43,106 nt of DNA from an uncultured Clostridia bacterium (GTDB taxonomy: Bacteria; Bacillota; Clostridia; Christensenellales; CAMQZB01): the NCBI GenBank assembly GCA_947039455.1, contig CAMQZB010000013.1:1-43106 (forward strand), read 5' to 3'. Under the pieces are notes generated by a model. The model was given only the letters and a program-made list of their open reading frames with translations, was not told the DNA's origin and ran no database searches. The translations under genes and the position numbers were made by a program. Of this stretch, positions 17,107-26,379 are shown one piece after another (the stretch's first letter is position 1; each line of letters begins with the position of its first letter).

Positions 17107-19698
17107 ATGAGTTTATCACCAATGATGGCACAATATATGACAGTTAAAAACGAATACAAAGATTGCATAGTTTTCTACAGACTAGGCGACTTTTACGAGA
17201 TGTTTTTCGATGATGCAATAACAGCTTCAAAAGAGTTAGGACTAACATTAACTGGTCGAGATTGCGGACAAACTGAGCGTGCACCCATGTGCGGAGTACC
17301 ACATCACGCAGCAAATACTTATCTTGCGGAGTTGGTAGCGAAAGGTTACAAAGTAGCACTTTGCGAACAGTTAAGTGAACCAAACAAGAAAGAAATCGTA
17401 AAACGTGGAGTAGTCCGTGTAGTAACTCCAGGCACGAAAATAGATATAGATATGCTTGACGAAAAAGAGAATAATTATATAGCAATAATCTCTGAACACG
17501 GCGGTCTATACTCAGTTGCATGGGCGGATATATCAACAGGTGAAGCTAACGTTATGACGGGAGAGAATAAAGGAGACATCAGCGAACTAACTGAAATGCT
17601 ACTTAAAATATCCCCATCTGAAATCATATCAACAACAGCTATTTCAAAACTAGATATAAAAGAAACAACAAGAGGTTTTTTACCGAAAATAGTAGCCTAC
17701 CACGATTGGGCATTCCTAGTAGAAAACGCAGTGAAACGTATAAAAACACAGTTTGGCGTACTAACGCTAGAGCCATATGGCATAGCAGAAAACAATTCAG
17801 CAATATCAGCTTGCGGAGCATTGTTTGAGTACTTAGAAGACACTCAAAAAAGAGAATTACCACACTTTTCTAAAATTAGTTATATTGAGAGCAACGCATA
17901 TATGAAAATAGACAGCAACACAAGACGCAATCTGGAGTTGTTGTATTCTAATAGAGACGGAAAGCGATTTGGCACATTATACGGATTGCTTAACAAAACA
18001 AAAACCCCAATGGGAGCAAGATTGCTTAACAAATGGATAGAAGAACCATTAGTTAATGAAAAGCGAATTAATATGCGACTTGATGCAGTTGAAGAATTGC
18101 TAGAGAAGTATTCTCACCGTGATGAAATAAGAACAAAGCTATCAACGATACGAGACATCGAACGCCTAGTATCAAAAGTAGCCTACAAGAACGCAACCCC
18201 AATAGATATCTTATCCTTGAAAAATTCTATAGCAAACCTACCTGAACTAAAAACGGTTCTAGCACAATTCAAAGGCGAGCTAATAGGACGAATGGACGGA
18301 TCAATAGAAGGTTTTGAAGAGCTACACAGCTACCTTAATTCCGCCATAGCCGATACTGCAAGTTCACAAACAAAGGACGGCGGATATATCAAAGAAGGGT
18401 TTGACGCTAATCTTGACGAACTAAATGAACTTATGAAATCAGGCAAGAGTTTTATTAGTAGACTTGAAGAGAAAGAGCGTGAAGAAACAGGCATTAAAAC
18501 ATTGAAAGTAGGCTATAACCGAGTGTTTGGTTACTATATAGAGATACTCCGCTCAAACCAATTAGATATACCGTTACATTATGTAAGAAAGCAAACAATC
18601 TCAAATTCCGAACGATATATTACTGAAGAGCTGAAAGAATTGGAGAATAAACTATTAGGAGCAACGGATAATTCACTTAAACTTGAACTAGAACTGTTCA
18701 AAGGCGTAGTAGCAAAATTAACGGAGCATTTACACAGCCTAATCCTAACAGCAAAAGCAGTAGCCTCACTTGATGTTATCGCATCATTTGCTGAAATGTC
18801 TGACAAGCATAGTTACAAAAAGCCTAACATAAAAAAGAGCAACAAAGAGATTGCCGTAGTAGACGGTCGTCACCCAGTTGTTGAAAAACTACTTAAAAAT
18901 GAGCGGTTTATAGCTAATGACACATATATAGACAGTACCGACCAACGAACAATGATTTTAACAGGACCAAACATGGCGGGAAAAAGCACATATATGCGTC
19001 AAGTAGCATTAATTTCAATTATGGCACAAATGGGTTGTTTCGTACCATGCGAAAAATGCAGTTTACCAATCTTTGATAGAGTGTTCACAAGAGTGGGTGC
19101 GTCGGATAATCTGATTATGGATCAAAGTACATTTATGGTGGAAATGATTGAAGTAGCGAATATTCTTAACAACGCAACAAAAGACAGCTTACTAATCCTT
19201 GATGAAGTGGGAAGAGGTACATCAACCCTTGACGGATTAAGTATCGCATTTGCAGTTACAAAGTACATTAATAACGTAATCAAAGCAAAAACCTTATTTG
19301 CAACTCACTATCATGAATTAACTGAGCTAGAAGGTGCAATCAAAGGAATATCCAACTATCGCATATCAGTGAAAGAAGCCAACGGTGGCATAATCTTCTT
19401 ACGAAAAATAGTAAGAGGCGGTGCAAATCGTAGTTTCGGTATCGAAGTAGCACAGTTAGCGGGAATACCAAAGTCAGTAGTAATTGATGCGAAAAAAACT
19501 TTGAAAGAACTAGAGAGTCAAGAACTAGTGGTAGCGAAAAAACAGCTTGCATTTGACGATATGTCAACAGCAATAGAGCCTGAAGAAATTAATTTGCATA
19601 GTGAAGTAATAGAGAAAATAAAAAGTATAGATATGGACGAAATATCACCAAAAGAAGCATATAAAATTCTTGGTGATTTAGTAGCTGAGGTAGAATAG
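17107..19698 (+). CDS. mutS: DNA mismatch repair protein MutS
   Basis: Recognises mismatches and starts repair. The 863-residue protein has the mismatch-probing F29-Y-E31 ('GDFYEMF') in domain I, the connector, lever and clamp regions, and the ATPase domain with Walker A 'GPNMAGKST' (about 620-628) and Walker B 'LLILDEVGRGTSTLDG' (Asp699-Glu700). An AAGGAAG ribosome site precedes ATG. It is followed after a single base by mutL, so the two are made together. Confidence 0.97.
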   Translation: MSLSPMMAQYMTVKNEYKDCIVFYRLGDFYEMFFDDAITASKELGLTLTGRDCGQTERAPMCGVPHHAANTYLAELVAKGYKVALCEQLSEPNKKEIVKRGVVRVVTPGTKIDIDMLDEKENNYIAIISEHGGLYSVAWADISTGEANVMTGENKGDISELTEMLLKISPSEIISTTAISKLDIKETTRGFLPKIVAYHDWAFLVENAVKRIKTQFGVLTLEPYGIAENNSAISACGALFEYLEDTQKRELPHFSKISYIESNAYMKIDSNTRRNLELLYSNRDGKRFGTLYGLLNKTKTPMGARLLNKWIEEPLVNEKRINMRLDAVEELLEKYSHRDEIRTKLSTIRDIERLVSKVAYKNATPIDILSLKNSIANLPELKTVLAQFKGELIGRMDGSIEGFEELHSYLNSAIADTASSQTKDGGYIKEGFDANLDELNELMKSGKSFISRLEEKEREETGIKTLKVGYNRVFGYYIEILRSNQLDIPLHYVRKQTISNSERYITEELKELENKLLGATDNSLKLELELFKGVVAKLTEHLHSLILTAKAVASLDVIASFAEMSDKHSYKKPNIKKSNKEIAVVDGRHPVVEKLLKNERFIANDTYIDSTDQRTMILTGPNMAGKSTYMRQVALISIMAQMGCFVPCEKCSLPIFDRVFTRVGASDNLIMDQSTFMVEMIEVANILNNATKDSLLILDEVGRGTSTLDGLSIAFAVTKYINNVIKAKTLFATHYHELTELEGAIKGISNYRISVKEANGGIIFLRKIVRGGANRSFGIEVAQLAGIPKSVVIDAKKTLKELESQELVVAKKQLAFDDMSTAIEPEEINLHSEVIEKIKSIDMDEISPKEAYKILGDLVAEVE

Positions 19699-19699
19699 A

Positions 19700-21766
19700 A
19701 TGGGAAAAATTAATCAAATTGCGCCAAGCGTATATAATAGAATTTCCGCAGGCGAAGTAATCGAACGCCCATATTCAGTAGTGAAAGAATGCGTTGAAAA
19801 CAGTCTTGACGGCGGAGCAACGGAAATCACAATCTATGTAACCAACGGCGGAAAGAATATAAGAATAGTGGACAATGGAACAGGAATGAGCCGTGAAGAT
19901 GTGAAGCTAGCATTTTTGCCACATTGTACAAGTAAGTTAAAAGAAGCGGAAGACCTAGAAAACATCGACACTCTTGGTTTCCGTGGTGAAGCACTAGCCT
20001 CAATCGCATCAATCGCAATGATTACTTTAACATCAACCGATTGCGAAACGCAAGAAACCACAAGAATAGATATCCGTGGCGGAGAAGTAACATATGTGGG
20101 GGACGGAACAAGTGTTGAAGGCACGGATATCCGAGTTGAGAACTTGTTTTTCAACACTCCAGTACGTGAAAAATTCCTAAAATCAGCTAGGGGCGAAGAA
20201 AGCGAAATCACTAACCTAGTTTCAAGATTAGTCCTAACAAACCCACAAATAAAATTCAATTATTATCTAAATGATGTGCAAAAAATCAAGTGCAACGGTG
20301 ACGGTCTTGAGAAATCTGTATACACAGTTTACGGAAAAGCAACAAGCGACAACTTAATTCCAATTAGTGGCACAAGAAATAATATTGAAGTTAGCGGATA
20401 TATTGGAAAAACTGATTTTACAAAAAGCAATAGAACTTATCAAACAGTGAATTTAAACGGTAGATACGTTGTGAACGAAACAATATCAATGGCAATTTTC
20501 AAAGCCTACCAACCATTTTTAATGAAAAGAAGCTTTCCGTTTTACGTGCTTAATATAACAATCCCATCAACGGAAGTTGATGTGAATGTGCACCCAACTA
20601 AACACGATGTGCGTTTTTCCGATACTCAATTAGTTTTCAAATCAATCTACGGAGTGATTTCTTCCGCTTTATCAGGTGAGATTGAAATGATAGCAAAAGA
20701 AGGTTTTCTAAACTATCAAAAGTCTAAAAATGAAACTGAAACTGAAACACAAAATATTACAGCTAGCACAAATAGCGCACCAGTTGAATTTAGAAGTACA
20801 ACACCAAAACCAAAACAAGAAAATTTCGAAACTCCAATACAGTTTCCAAGGTCAAAAGAGCTAGACAGCACCTTTGATAGAATAGTAAAAGGTGATTTCA
20901 AAGCAGTTGAAGAAGCTAAACAAGCATTAAAAATTGAAAACGAAATCAACCAAAGACAAGTTGCGGATACTTTCAAAACAGCGGAAATAATAGAAACCAA
21001 AGGCCCTGAAATTTTCAAAACACCTGAAATAATAGAAAACAAAACTCCTATAACTATAGTAAATCCATTTGAGAAAACTAACGAAACAAGTGGGAATGAA
21101 TACCCAGTTTCAATGTTTAAAAAAGAGAATAAAGAAGTGCAATCAAACGGATTTTATCTACACGACAGCGAAATCAGTGAAGAAATAGACTATTCAAACG
21201 TGCGAGTAATTGGAGTATTCAACAAAACCTATATTATAGTTGAATGGAAAGACACTCTTTACCTAATTGATCAACACGCAGGTCACGAGCGAATTTTGTT
21301 CGACAAATATATCTTGCAATACGATAAACAAGAAATTATGGTACAAGATTTACTTGCACCGTACCTATTTGACGTGAACCCAATTGAAGAGGATTTTCTA
21401 AAGAAAAATATCTCAAATCTATTTGTAATCGGTTTCAAAATCGAACACTTCGGGGGAAATACTTACAGAATAACATCAGTTCCAGCGGATTTAGTATCTA
21501 TTAATTTCAGCAAATTCATCTGTGAAATTTTCAGTGATTTAACAAGAATTGATGCTATTGATTCAATGGAATTAGTGAGAGAAAAGATAATGCAAAAAGC
21601 TTGCAAAAACGCAGTGAAAGCTGGGGATAATTTATCTAATCTTGAAATAAAACACATCTTCAAAATGCTAGCAAAATCAAATATACTAACTTGCCCACAC
21701 GGTAGACCGATAATCATAAAATTCAGCAAAACCGACGTGGAAAAGTGGTTCAAAAGGATTGTGTAG
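19700..21766 (+). CDS. mutL: DNA mismatch repair protein MutL (endonuclease type)
   Basis: Couples MutS recognition to strand incision. The N-terminal GHKL ATPase shows 'VVKECVENSLDGGATEI', 'VDNGTGM' and 'TLGFRGEALASI'. A low-complexity linker (about 340-490) contains repeated 'ETKGPEIFKTPEIIENK'-like segments. The C-terminal endonuclease domain has 'DQHAGHERILFD' (D524-D535), 'ACKNAVKAGD' and 'CPHGRP', so this is a nicking MutL, as expected where MutH is absent. The last acidic position of the DQHA(X)2E(X)4E motif is Asp535 instead of Glu. Length 688 is usual. ATG follows the mutS stop by one base. Confidence 0.96.
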   Translation: MGKINQIAPSVYNRISAGEVIERPYSVVKECVENSLDGGATEITIYVTNGGKNIRIVDNGTGMSREDVKLAFLPHCTSKLKEAEDLENIDTLGFRGEALASIASIAMITLTSTDCETQETTRIDIRGGEVTYVGDGTSVEGTDIRVENLFFNTPVREKFLKSARGEESEITNLVSRLVLTNPQIKFNYYLNDVQKIKCNGDGLEKSVYTVYGKATSDNLIPISGTRNNIEVSGYIGKTDFTKSNRTYQTVNLNGRYVVNETISMAIFKAYQPFLMKRSFPFYVLNITIPSTEVDVNVHPTKHDVRFSDTQLVFKSIYGVISSALSGEIEMIAKEGFLNYQKSKNETETETQNITASTNSAPVEFRSTTPKPKQENFETPIQFPRSKELDSTFDRIVKGDFKAVEEAKQALKIENEINQRQVADTFKTAEIIETKGPEIFKTPEIIENKTPITIVNPFEKTNETSGNEYPVSMFKKENKEVQSNGFYLHDSEISEEIDYSNVRVIGVFNKTYIIVEWKDTLYLIDQHAGHERILFDKYILQYDKQEIMVQDLLAPYLFDVNPIEEDFLKKNISNLFVIGFKIEHFGGNTYRITSVPADLVSINFSKFICEIFSDLTRIDAIDSMELVREKIMQKACKNAVKAGDNLSNLEIKHIFKMLAKSNILTCPHGRPIIIKFSKTDVEKWFKRIV

Positions 21767-21767
21767 C

Positions 21768-22676
21768 ATGGAGAAAATAATAATAATCGCAGGCCCAACA
21801 GCCTCAGGAAAAACAGCGGTTTCAATTAGTGTAGCAAAGAAACTGAAGGGAGAAATAATCTCAGCGGATTCAATGCAAATCTACAAAGAACTTAACATAG
21901 GAACAGCGAAAATCACTGAAAAAGAAATGGACGGTATTCCACATCATATGCTCTCAATAGTTGATAAAAGCGAAAACTACTCAGTTGCAGAGTACGCAAA
22001 AACAGCGAAAGAATTGATTGCTGATATAATTTCACGTGGAAAAACACCTATTATTTGTGGTGGCACAGGGTTGTATATAAACGCAATTTTGTTTGAAAGA
22101 AGTTTCGGAAAATCTATGGGTGATGATGCAGTTCGTGAGAAATATGAAAACATAGCAAAAGACATGGGAAGAACCTATTTGCACAACCTACTAAAGGAAG
22201 TGGACAGCGAAAGTGCGGAGAACCTACACGAGAACGATGTTATGCGAGTAGTTCGTGCTTTGGAAATTTTTGAAGTTACAGGAAAAAAGAAATCAGCACA
22301 AAAAGACAGCCCAATTCCAATTTATGATGCAAGTTTTTTTTGTTTAGAAGTGGAGCGTGAATTGCTTTATGAAAGAATAGAAAAGCGTGTGGAAATAATG
22401 ATGGAAGAAGGGTTGGAAAAAGAAGTTTTGGACATAATCAAAGCTATCCCACATGACAGTCAATCGTTGACAGCAATAGGATATAGAGAGTTTATCCCAC
22501 AGTTTTTAGGCGAGAGTACGTTAAATGAAACGGTGGCGAAAATCAAACTAAATTCAAGACACTACGCAAAAAGACAGCTAACATGGTTCCGTCATCAAGC
22601 CATATGCGAGATGATTGATATGAGAAAACCTGTGGAAGAAGTGTCAGATTATATTGTGAAAATTTACAATTCTTGA
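21768..22676 (+). CDS. miaA: tRNA dimethylallyltransferase
   Basis: Transfers the dimethylallyl group to A37 of tRNAs reading UNN codons, giving i6A, the substrate of MiaB encoded in the same operon. The 302-residue protein begins 'MEKIIIIAGPTASGKT' (P-loop), then 'ISADSMQIYKELNIGTAK', 'GIPHHMLSIVD' and 'ICGGTGLYINAI', all family signatures. A longer frame beginning at TTG 21759 would overlap the mutL stop; ATG 21768 puts the P-loop at the usual place and is preferred. The gene starts directly after mutL. Confidence 0.95.
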   Translation: MEKIIIIAGPTASGKTAVSISVAKKLKGEIISADSMQIYKELNIGTAKITEKEMDGIPHHMLSIVDKSENYSVAEYAKTAKELIADIISRGKTPIICGGTGLYINAILFERSFGKSMGDDAVREKYENIAKDMGRTYLHNLLKEVDSESAENLHENDVMRVVRALEIFEVTGKKKSAQKDSPIPIYDASFFCLEVERELLYERIEKRVEIMMEEGLEKEVLDIIKAIPHDSQSLTAIGYREFIPQFLGESTLNETVAKIKLNSRHYAKRQLTWFRHQAICEMIDMRKPVEEVSDYIVKIYNS

Positions 22677-22736
22677 ATAAAAACAAGGTGAATTGTCAAT
22701 AAAAATAGTATGTAATCAATTTGGAGGTTATACACT

Positions 22737-22967
22737 ATGAAAACAAATCTTGTACTACAGGATATTATTTTAAATTATGTAAGGCGTGAAAAAATTCCAG
22801 TGAAAATATCCCTTTCAACAGGGGAAAACATGGAATGTCTAATACATGGATTTGACAATCAAACAATAATTGCCAATAGGGGCGAAGAGCAAATGTTGTT
22901 ATACAAAGCCAACATCGTAGCTATCATTTCCCCTCAAGCTATCTTAAATGATAAGAAAAACATCTAA
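22737..22967 (+). CDS. hfq: RNA chaperone Hfq
   Basis: A 76-residue Sm-like protein that forms a hexamer and binds small RNAs and mRNAs. Sm1 region 'KIPVKISLSTGENMECLIHGFDNQTIIA' and Sm2-like 'MLLYKANIVAIISPQ' are visible, the latter with Ala-Asn in place of the common His (YKHA becomes YKAN). TTGGAGG lies ahead of ATG. miaA-hfq adjacency is conserved from proteobacteria to Firmicutes. Confidence 0.93.
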   Translation: MKTNLVLQDIILNYVRREKIPVKISLSTGENMECLIHGFDNQTIIANRGEEQMLLYKANIVAIISPQAILNDKKNI

Positions 22968-22977
22968 AAAGGTAAAT

Positions 22978-24207
22978 ATGCAAATGAAAGAATATATTAA
23001 AAACATAATAGAAACAGCAGAAAACTGTGCAAAAGACACATTCAAAAAAGTGGAGGACACAGCGTATTTTAATCAAAAGAAAGTTTTGAAAGCCTTTCAA
23101 AAGCATAAAATATCATTGCGACACTTTGCCCAAACTACAGGCTATGGTTATGGTGACGAAGGTCGTGATACTCTAAACAAACTTTTCGCGGACGTGTTCG
23201 ACTGCGAAAGTGCCTTGGTATCCCCACATTTATTGTCAGGAACTCATGCACTTTCTGTTGCACTATTTGGTGTTCTAAGACCCAACGATTTACTACTAAG
23301 TATCACAGGAAAACCATACGACACCCTTGATGAAGTAATCAAAGGTGCGGACGGTTCACTTGCTGACTTTGGAGTGAATTACCACTGTATCGACCTTTTG
23401 GAAGGACATATTGATGAAAAAGCGGTGGTGGAATACATAACAAAAAACAAAACAAGAATGATATTTATCACAAGATCACGAGGATATTCAATGCGAAATG
23501 CCTTGTCAATAGCGGAGATAAAATCTTTAACTGAAAAAGTGAAAAAAGTTGATTCAAGCATATGTATAATGGTGGATAATTGCTATGGTGAGTTTATGGA
23601 TATAATCGAACCAACAACGGTGGGCGTTGACTTAATGGCAGGATCGCTAAACAAAAATCCAGGTGGCGGAATAGTGCCAACGGGTGGGTACGTGTGCGGA
23701 ACTACTGAGTACGTAAACAAGGTTGCAGGCAGACTAACAGCCCCATCAGTAGGAGCAGAAATCGGTTCTAATGTTTTTGGATATCAGTATTATTACCAAG
23801 GACTTTTCCAAGCTCCCCACGTAACATTGCAAGCCACAAAAGGCTCAATCTTGTTTGCCTATGCCCTAACAGCAATGGGGTATGAAACAGTACCGAAACC
23901 AGAAGAGAGATGTGACGATATAATTCGTAGCGTAAAATTCAACACGGAAATCGAGCTAACATCCTTTATCCAAGCAATCCAAACGGCATCACCAGTTGAT
24001 AGTTTCCTATCGCTAGAAGCATGGGATATGCCTGGATACACAAACAAAGTCATCATGGCAGCAGGTTGTTTTGTTGAAGGTGCATCAATCGAATTATCCG
24101 CGGACGCACCAATTAAAGAACCATACATCGCATACTTACAAGGTGGTTTAACCTATGAACATTGCAAAGCCGCTCTTGAAATTTGCATTGAAGCAATCAC
24201 AAAATAA
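22978..24207 (+). CDS. ynbB: PLP-dependent cystathionine beta-lyase-like protein (YnbB / 'aluminium resistance' family)
   Basis: A fold-type I PLP enzyme of the family annotated as methionine gamma-lyase-like or aluminium-resistance protein; its true reaction is not established. Visible are 'TTGYGYGDEGRDTLNKLFADVF', 'LSGTHALSVALFGVLRPND', 'IMVDNCYGEF' (PLP-binding Asp) and 'LMAGSLNKNPGGG' with the probable Schiff-base Lys. The frame is open from ATG 22948, which would overlap hfq by 20 bases; ATG 22978, behind AAAAGG, avoids overlap and is chosen (409 residues). It lies downstream of hfq, as ynbB does nearby in Bacillus, and a strong terminator closes the operon. Confidence 0.88.
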   Translation: MQMKEYIKNIIETAENCAKDTFKKVEDTAYFNQKKVLKAFQKHKISLRHFAQTTGYGYGDEGRDTLNKLFADVFDCESALVSPHLLSGTHALSVALFGVLRPNDLLLSITGKPYDTLDEVIKGADGSLADFGVNYHCIDLLEGHIDEKAVVEYITKNKTRMIFITRSRGYSMRNALSIAEIKSLTEKVKKVDSSICIMVDNCYGEFMDIIEPTTVGVDLMAGSLNKNPGGGIVPTGGYVCGTTEYVNKVAGRLTAPSVGAEIGSNVFGYQYYYQGLFQAPHVTLQATKGSILFAYALTAMGYETVPKPEERCDDIIRSVKFNTEIELTSFIQAIQTASPVDSFLSLEAWDMPGYTNKVIMAAGCFVEGASIELSADAPIKEPYIAYLQGGLTYEHCKAALEICIEAITK

Positions 24208-24242
24208 ATAAAAATAAAGAAAACAAAACAGCACAAAATAAA

Positions 24243-24299
24243 ACAAGTAGTAATTTTAAAAAGTAAGGAGATACTTTAAAATTACTACTTGTTTTTTTT
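24243..24299 (+). terminator. Terminator of the miaB-ynbB operon
   Basis: An 18-bp perfect stem, ACAAGTAGTAATTTTAAA (24243-24260) with its complement at 24275-24292, is followed by eight T. The opposite strand also ends in a T-rich run. Confidence 0.93.
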
Positions 24300-24381
24300 G
24301 TTATACAAATTAAAAAAAATTTAATATAGAATTGTCAATATATTAATTAAGAATGAAAAATGAAGGATACATTCTATATAT

Positions 24382-24410
24382 AAGATAGAAAAAATAACCG
24401 TAAATGTCAA
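24382..24410 (-). promoter_or_regulatory. Possible orphan promoter
   Basis: On the minus strand TTGACA (24405-24410), 17 bp, TATCTT (24382-24387). It points away from any start codon, toward the 3' end of ynbB. Confidence 0.35.
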
Positions 24411-24554
24411 TGGGGAAGCCCATTAACCAGTAACTATCTTTGCTACCTATAAAATTAATATATGAATAAACTGTAGAAAATATTCTATAATTGGAAAAGA
24501 AATTCTAAAAACACCTAAAACAACCAAATAAAGTTAAAACAACCCAAAATAACA

Positions 24555-24580
24555 AAAAATGGAGTTTTCACCCCATTTTG
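24555..24580 (-). terminator. Terminator of the flavin reductase gene
   Basis: On the minus strand AAATGGGG-tgaaaa-CTCCATTT is followed by a T-run, about 57 bases after the stop. Confidence 0.65.
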
Positions 24581-24636
24581 ATAAATTTCGTATTTTAAAT
24601 ATATGAAATCTTAATAAATAAACTAATAACAAAGCA

Positions 24637-25224
24637 TTATCTAAATTTTTTAGTTGTTTTCTTTTCAGGTTTTTTCACTGAGAAACCGAAAGTTCCGATA
24701 GGGTCACCTTGAGTGAAATATTCGCCGTGAGAATAAGAAATCAAACCAGCACGATCAAGAAATAGTTTACCGTTTTGGTCAAGTAAATCCTCGTCAAGAG
24801 TAACCGCAACTATTTCCGCTAAAAACATATCGTGAGAACCAAGTTCAATCTTTTGAGTAACCTTACATTCAAGAGCCACAGGGCACTCTTTAATAAGAGG
24901 CGTTTCAATAACCGAGCCTTTCACTTTAGTAAGATTATATTCTTTAAATTTGTCAATTTTCGCCCCAGATTTCACACCAATAGAGTCCGTTTCAGAAACC
25001 AAATCTTCAGAAACAAGATTAATAGCAAATTGCATATTTTCTTCAATCATGTGGTGAGAATGGCGTTCTTTACGCACTGAGATATAAGTCATAGGCGGTT
25101 GAGAATTAACAATTCCAGTCCATGCAATAGTGATAATATTCGATTTTTCCATGTTCCCAACAGTAGCCATAATAACAGGTAACGGTGACAACAAAGTAGT
25201 GCCTTTCCAAGTAATCTTTCCCAT
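24637..25224 (-). CDS. Flavin reductase-like FMN-binding protein (flavoredoxin family)
   Basis: The 195-residue protein belongs to the flavin reductase/flavoredoxin family (split-barrel FMN-binding fold). Visible are the start 'KGTTLLSPLPVIMATV', 'NIITIAWTGIVNSQPPMTYISVRKERHSHHMIEENMQF' and 'CPVALECKVTQKIELGSHDMFLAEIVAV', the usual conserved blocks. Its electron partner and substrate are not evident. A Lys-rich tail (KKPEKKTTKKFR) is an addition after the fold. ATG has AAAGGAGA upstream; it appears monocistronic. Confidence 0.9.
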   Translation of the reverse strand: MGKITWKGTTLLSPLPVIMATVGNMEKSNIITIAWTGIVNSQPPMTYISVRKERHSHHMIEENMQFAINLVSEDLVSETDSIGVKSGAKIDKFKEYNLTKVKGSVIETPLIKECPVALECKVTQKIELGSHDMFLAEIVAVTLDEDLLDQNGKLFLDRAGLISYSHGEYFTQGDPIGTFGFSVKKPEKKTTKKFR

Positions 25225-25320
25225 AATATAAATCTCCTTTAATCCTAATTATAGAAACCTATACTAAATAGATTTCAATAAAGAAAGTTAGTTTTTCATT
25301 TGAAATAGTAGTAAATAATT

Positions 25321-26193
25321 TTAAAGATGCTTAGTTTTCATAGTAACAAGGTAAGATGAAACTGCGAAAGCAACAAGAAGCGCAATAGCAATATAACCTT
25401 CCAAATTGGCAGTAAATCCACCGTAAAGACATGGAATAGATCCAATTAGAAAACCTAAAATACCGTAATAAGTAGCGGTGTAATGTGCCTCAAGTAACCA
25501 GTTAATCAAAGTTGAAATAACAATCAAACCAAGGACACAACCGATACCAAAAGGAATTAAAGTCAAGAAACTATCCATGAAATTACCGTTAATAAGTCCA
25601 GAAATCGCACCGATAATAGCGTTATATCCGCCAAGAATAAGAAGAACAAGTGACCCTGAAATACCAGGAACAATCATAGTTCCAGCAGCTAGAAATCCGA
25701 ATGTGAAAAGCAAAATAATATTGCCAAAATTCAATTCATAATAAGGCACTTGATTAGCAGTGAAATCCCCAGTGATGTTAAAGTAAGCAAGAATAAGAGA
25801 AAACCCTAACGTAACGAAAAAAGGAACTAGCATAGACGTAGTAGGATTGCCCTTGATATTAGCATTTTGAAACATCAAAGGGATAGTGCCGATAAGCAAA
25901 CCCATAAATGAAAACAACGTAGCAATAGGGAAAGCGTTAAGTAAATATTCAATTAGAATAGCAAAAATCAAAACTCCAGTAACAACTCCTAGAAGCAGTG
26001 GAATAAGAAAAAGCATATCAGACTTTAAAGCTTTTGTATTTTTGTTTTTGATGTTAGGCAAAAAGCTAGAAATAACATTAATAAGCCTTTGATATTTATT
26101 AGTAATCACAGCGATAGAACCACCAGACAGTCCCGGAATAACGTTAGCTACACCGATAGCCGAACCGCTAAGAAAATTATTCAAATAATTCAT
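25321..26193 (-). CDS. popT: DUF368 membrane protein, probable polyprenyl-phosphate transporter
   Basis: The protein has about eight membrane helices and the DUF368 signature at its start, 'SGSAIGVANVIPGLSGGSIAVI', repeated as 'TMIVPGISGSLVLLILGGYNA' in the second half. DUF368 proteins (PopT) have been described as flippases that return undecaprenyl phosphate to the inner leaflet for wall synthesis. The open frame runs to 26316, but the GGAGGTG ribosome site precedes ATG 26193 and a consensus promoter lies at 26227-26255, inside the longer frame. The 290-residue version starting MNYLNNFLSG is therefore preferred. Confidence 0.88.
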   Translation of the reverse strand: MNYLNNFLSGSAIGVANVIPGLSGGSIAVITNKYQRLINVISSFLPNIKNKNTKALKSDMLFLIPLLLGVVTGVLIFAILIEYLLNAFPIATLFSFMGLLIGTIPLMFQNANIKGNPTTSMLVPFFVTLGFSLILAYFNITGDFTANQVPYYELNFGNIILLFTFGFLAAGTMIVPGISGSLVLLILGGYNAIIGAISGLINGNFMDSFLTLIPFGIGCVLGLIVISTLINWLLEAHYTATYYGILGFLIGSIPCLYGGFTANLEGYIAIALLVAFAVSSYLVTMKTKHL

Positions 26194-26226
26194 AAAAGAA
26201 AACACCTCCATGTGAATTTCTATATT

Positions 26227-26255
26227 ATTGTAAATGAAATTGAAGTACTTGTCAA
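26227..26255 (-). promoter_or_regulatory. Promoter of the DUF368 gene
   Basis: On the minus strand TTGACA, 17 bp, TACAAT. It decides against the longer upstream start of the DUF368 gene. Confidence 0.75.
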
Positions 26256-26320
26256 TGATAATCAAGCAAAAATAACATAAGAGAAACAATCTACAAAAAA
26301 CCGCAAGAAAAACCAAATAA

Positions 26321-26361
26321 AAAAATGGCTATATAAAGCAAAATACTTTACATAGCCATTA
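26321..26361 (-). terminator. Terminator of the downstream lipoprotein gene
   Basis: On the minus strand AATGGCTATGTAAAG pairs with CTTTATATAGCCATT (one wobble/mismatch position) and is followed by a T-run. The tandem paralogue upstream has lost this hairpin. Confidence 0.85.
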
Positions 26362-26379
26362 ATAAATCAGAATAAAAAA

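Larger units (their letters stand above)
24208..24636. other. Gene-free stretch between ynbB and the flavin reductase gene
   Basis: These 429 bases hold the ynbB terminator (24243-24299), a compact hairpin AATGGGGAAGCCCATT (24409-24424) next to a promoter-like minus-strand pair (24382-24410), and a probable minus-strand terminator (24555-24580). No credible ORF is present. A small RNA is possible (see findings). Confidence 0.6.

Noticed and set aside
22948-22977. Upstream start of the ynbB-like gene inside hfq
   Set aside because: ATG 22978 has a ribosome site and avoids overlap; the added residues are not part of the family.
26194-26316. 41-codon N-terminal extension of the DUF368 protein
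   Set aside because: A consensus promoter lies inside the extension and the GGAGGTG ribosome site serves ATG 26193.
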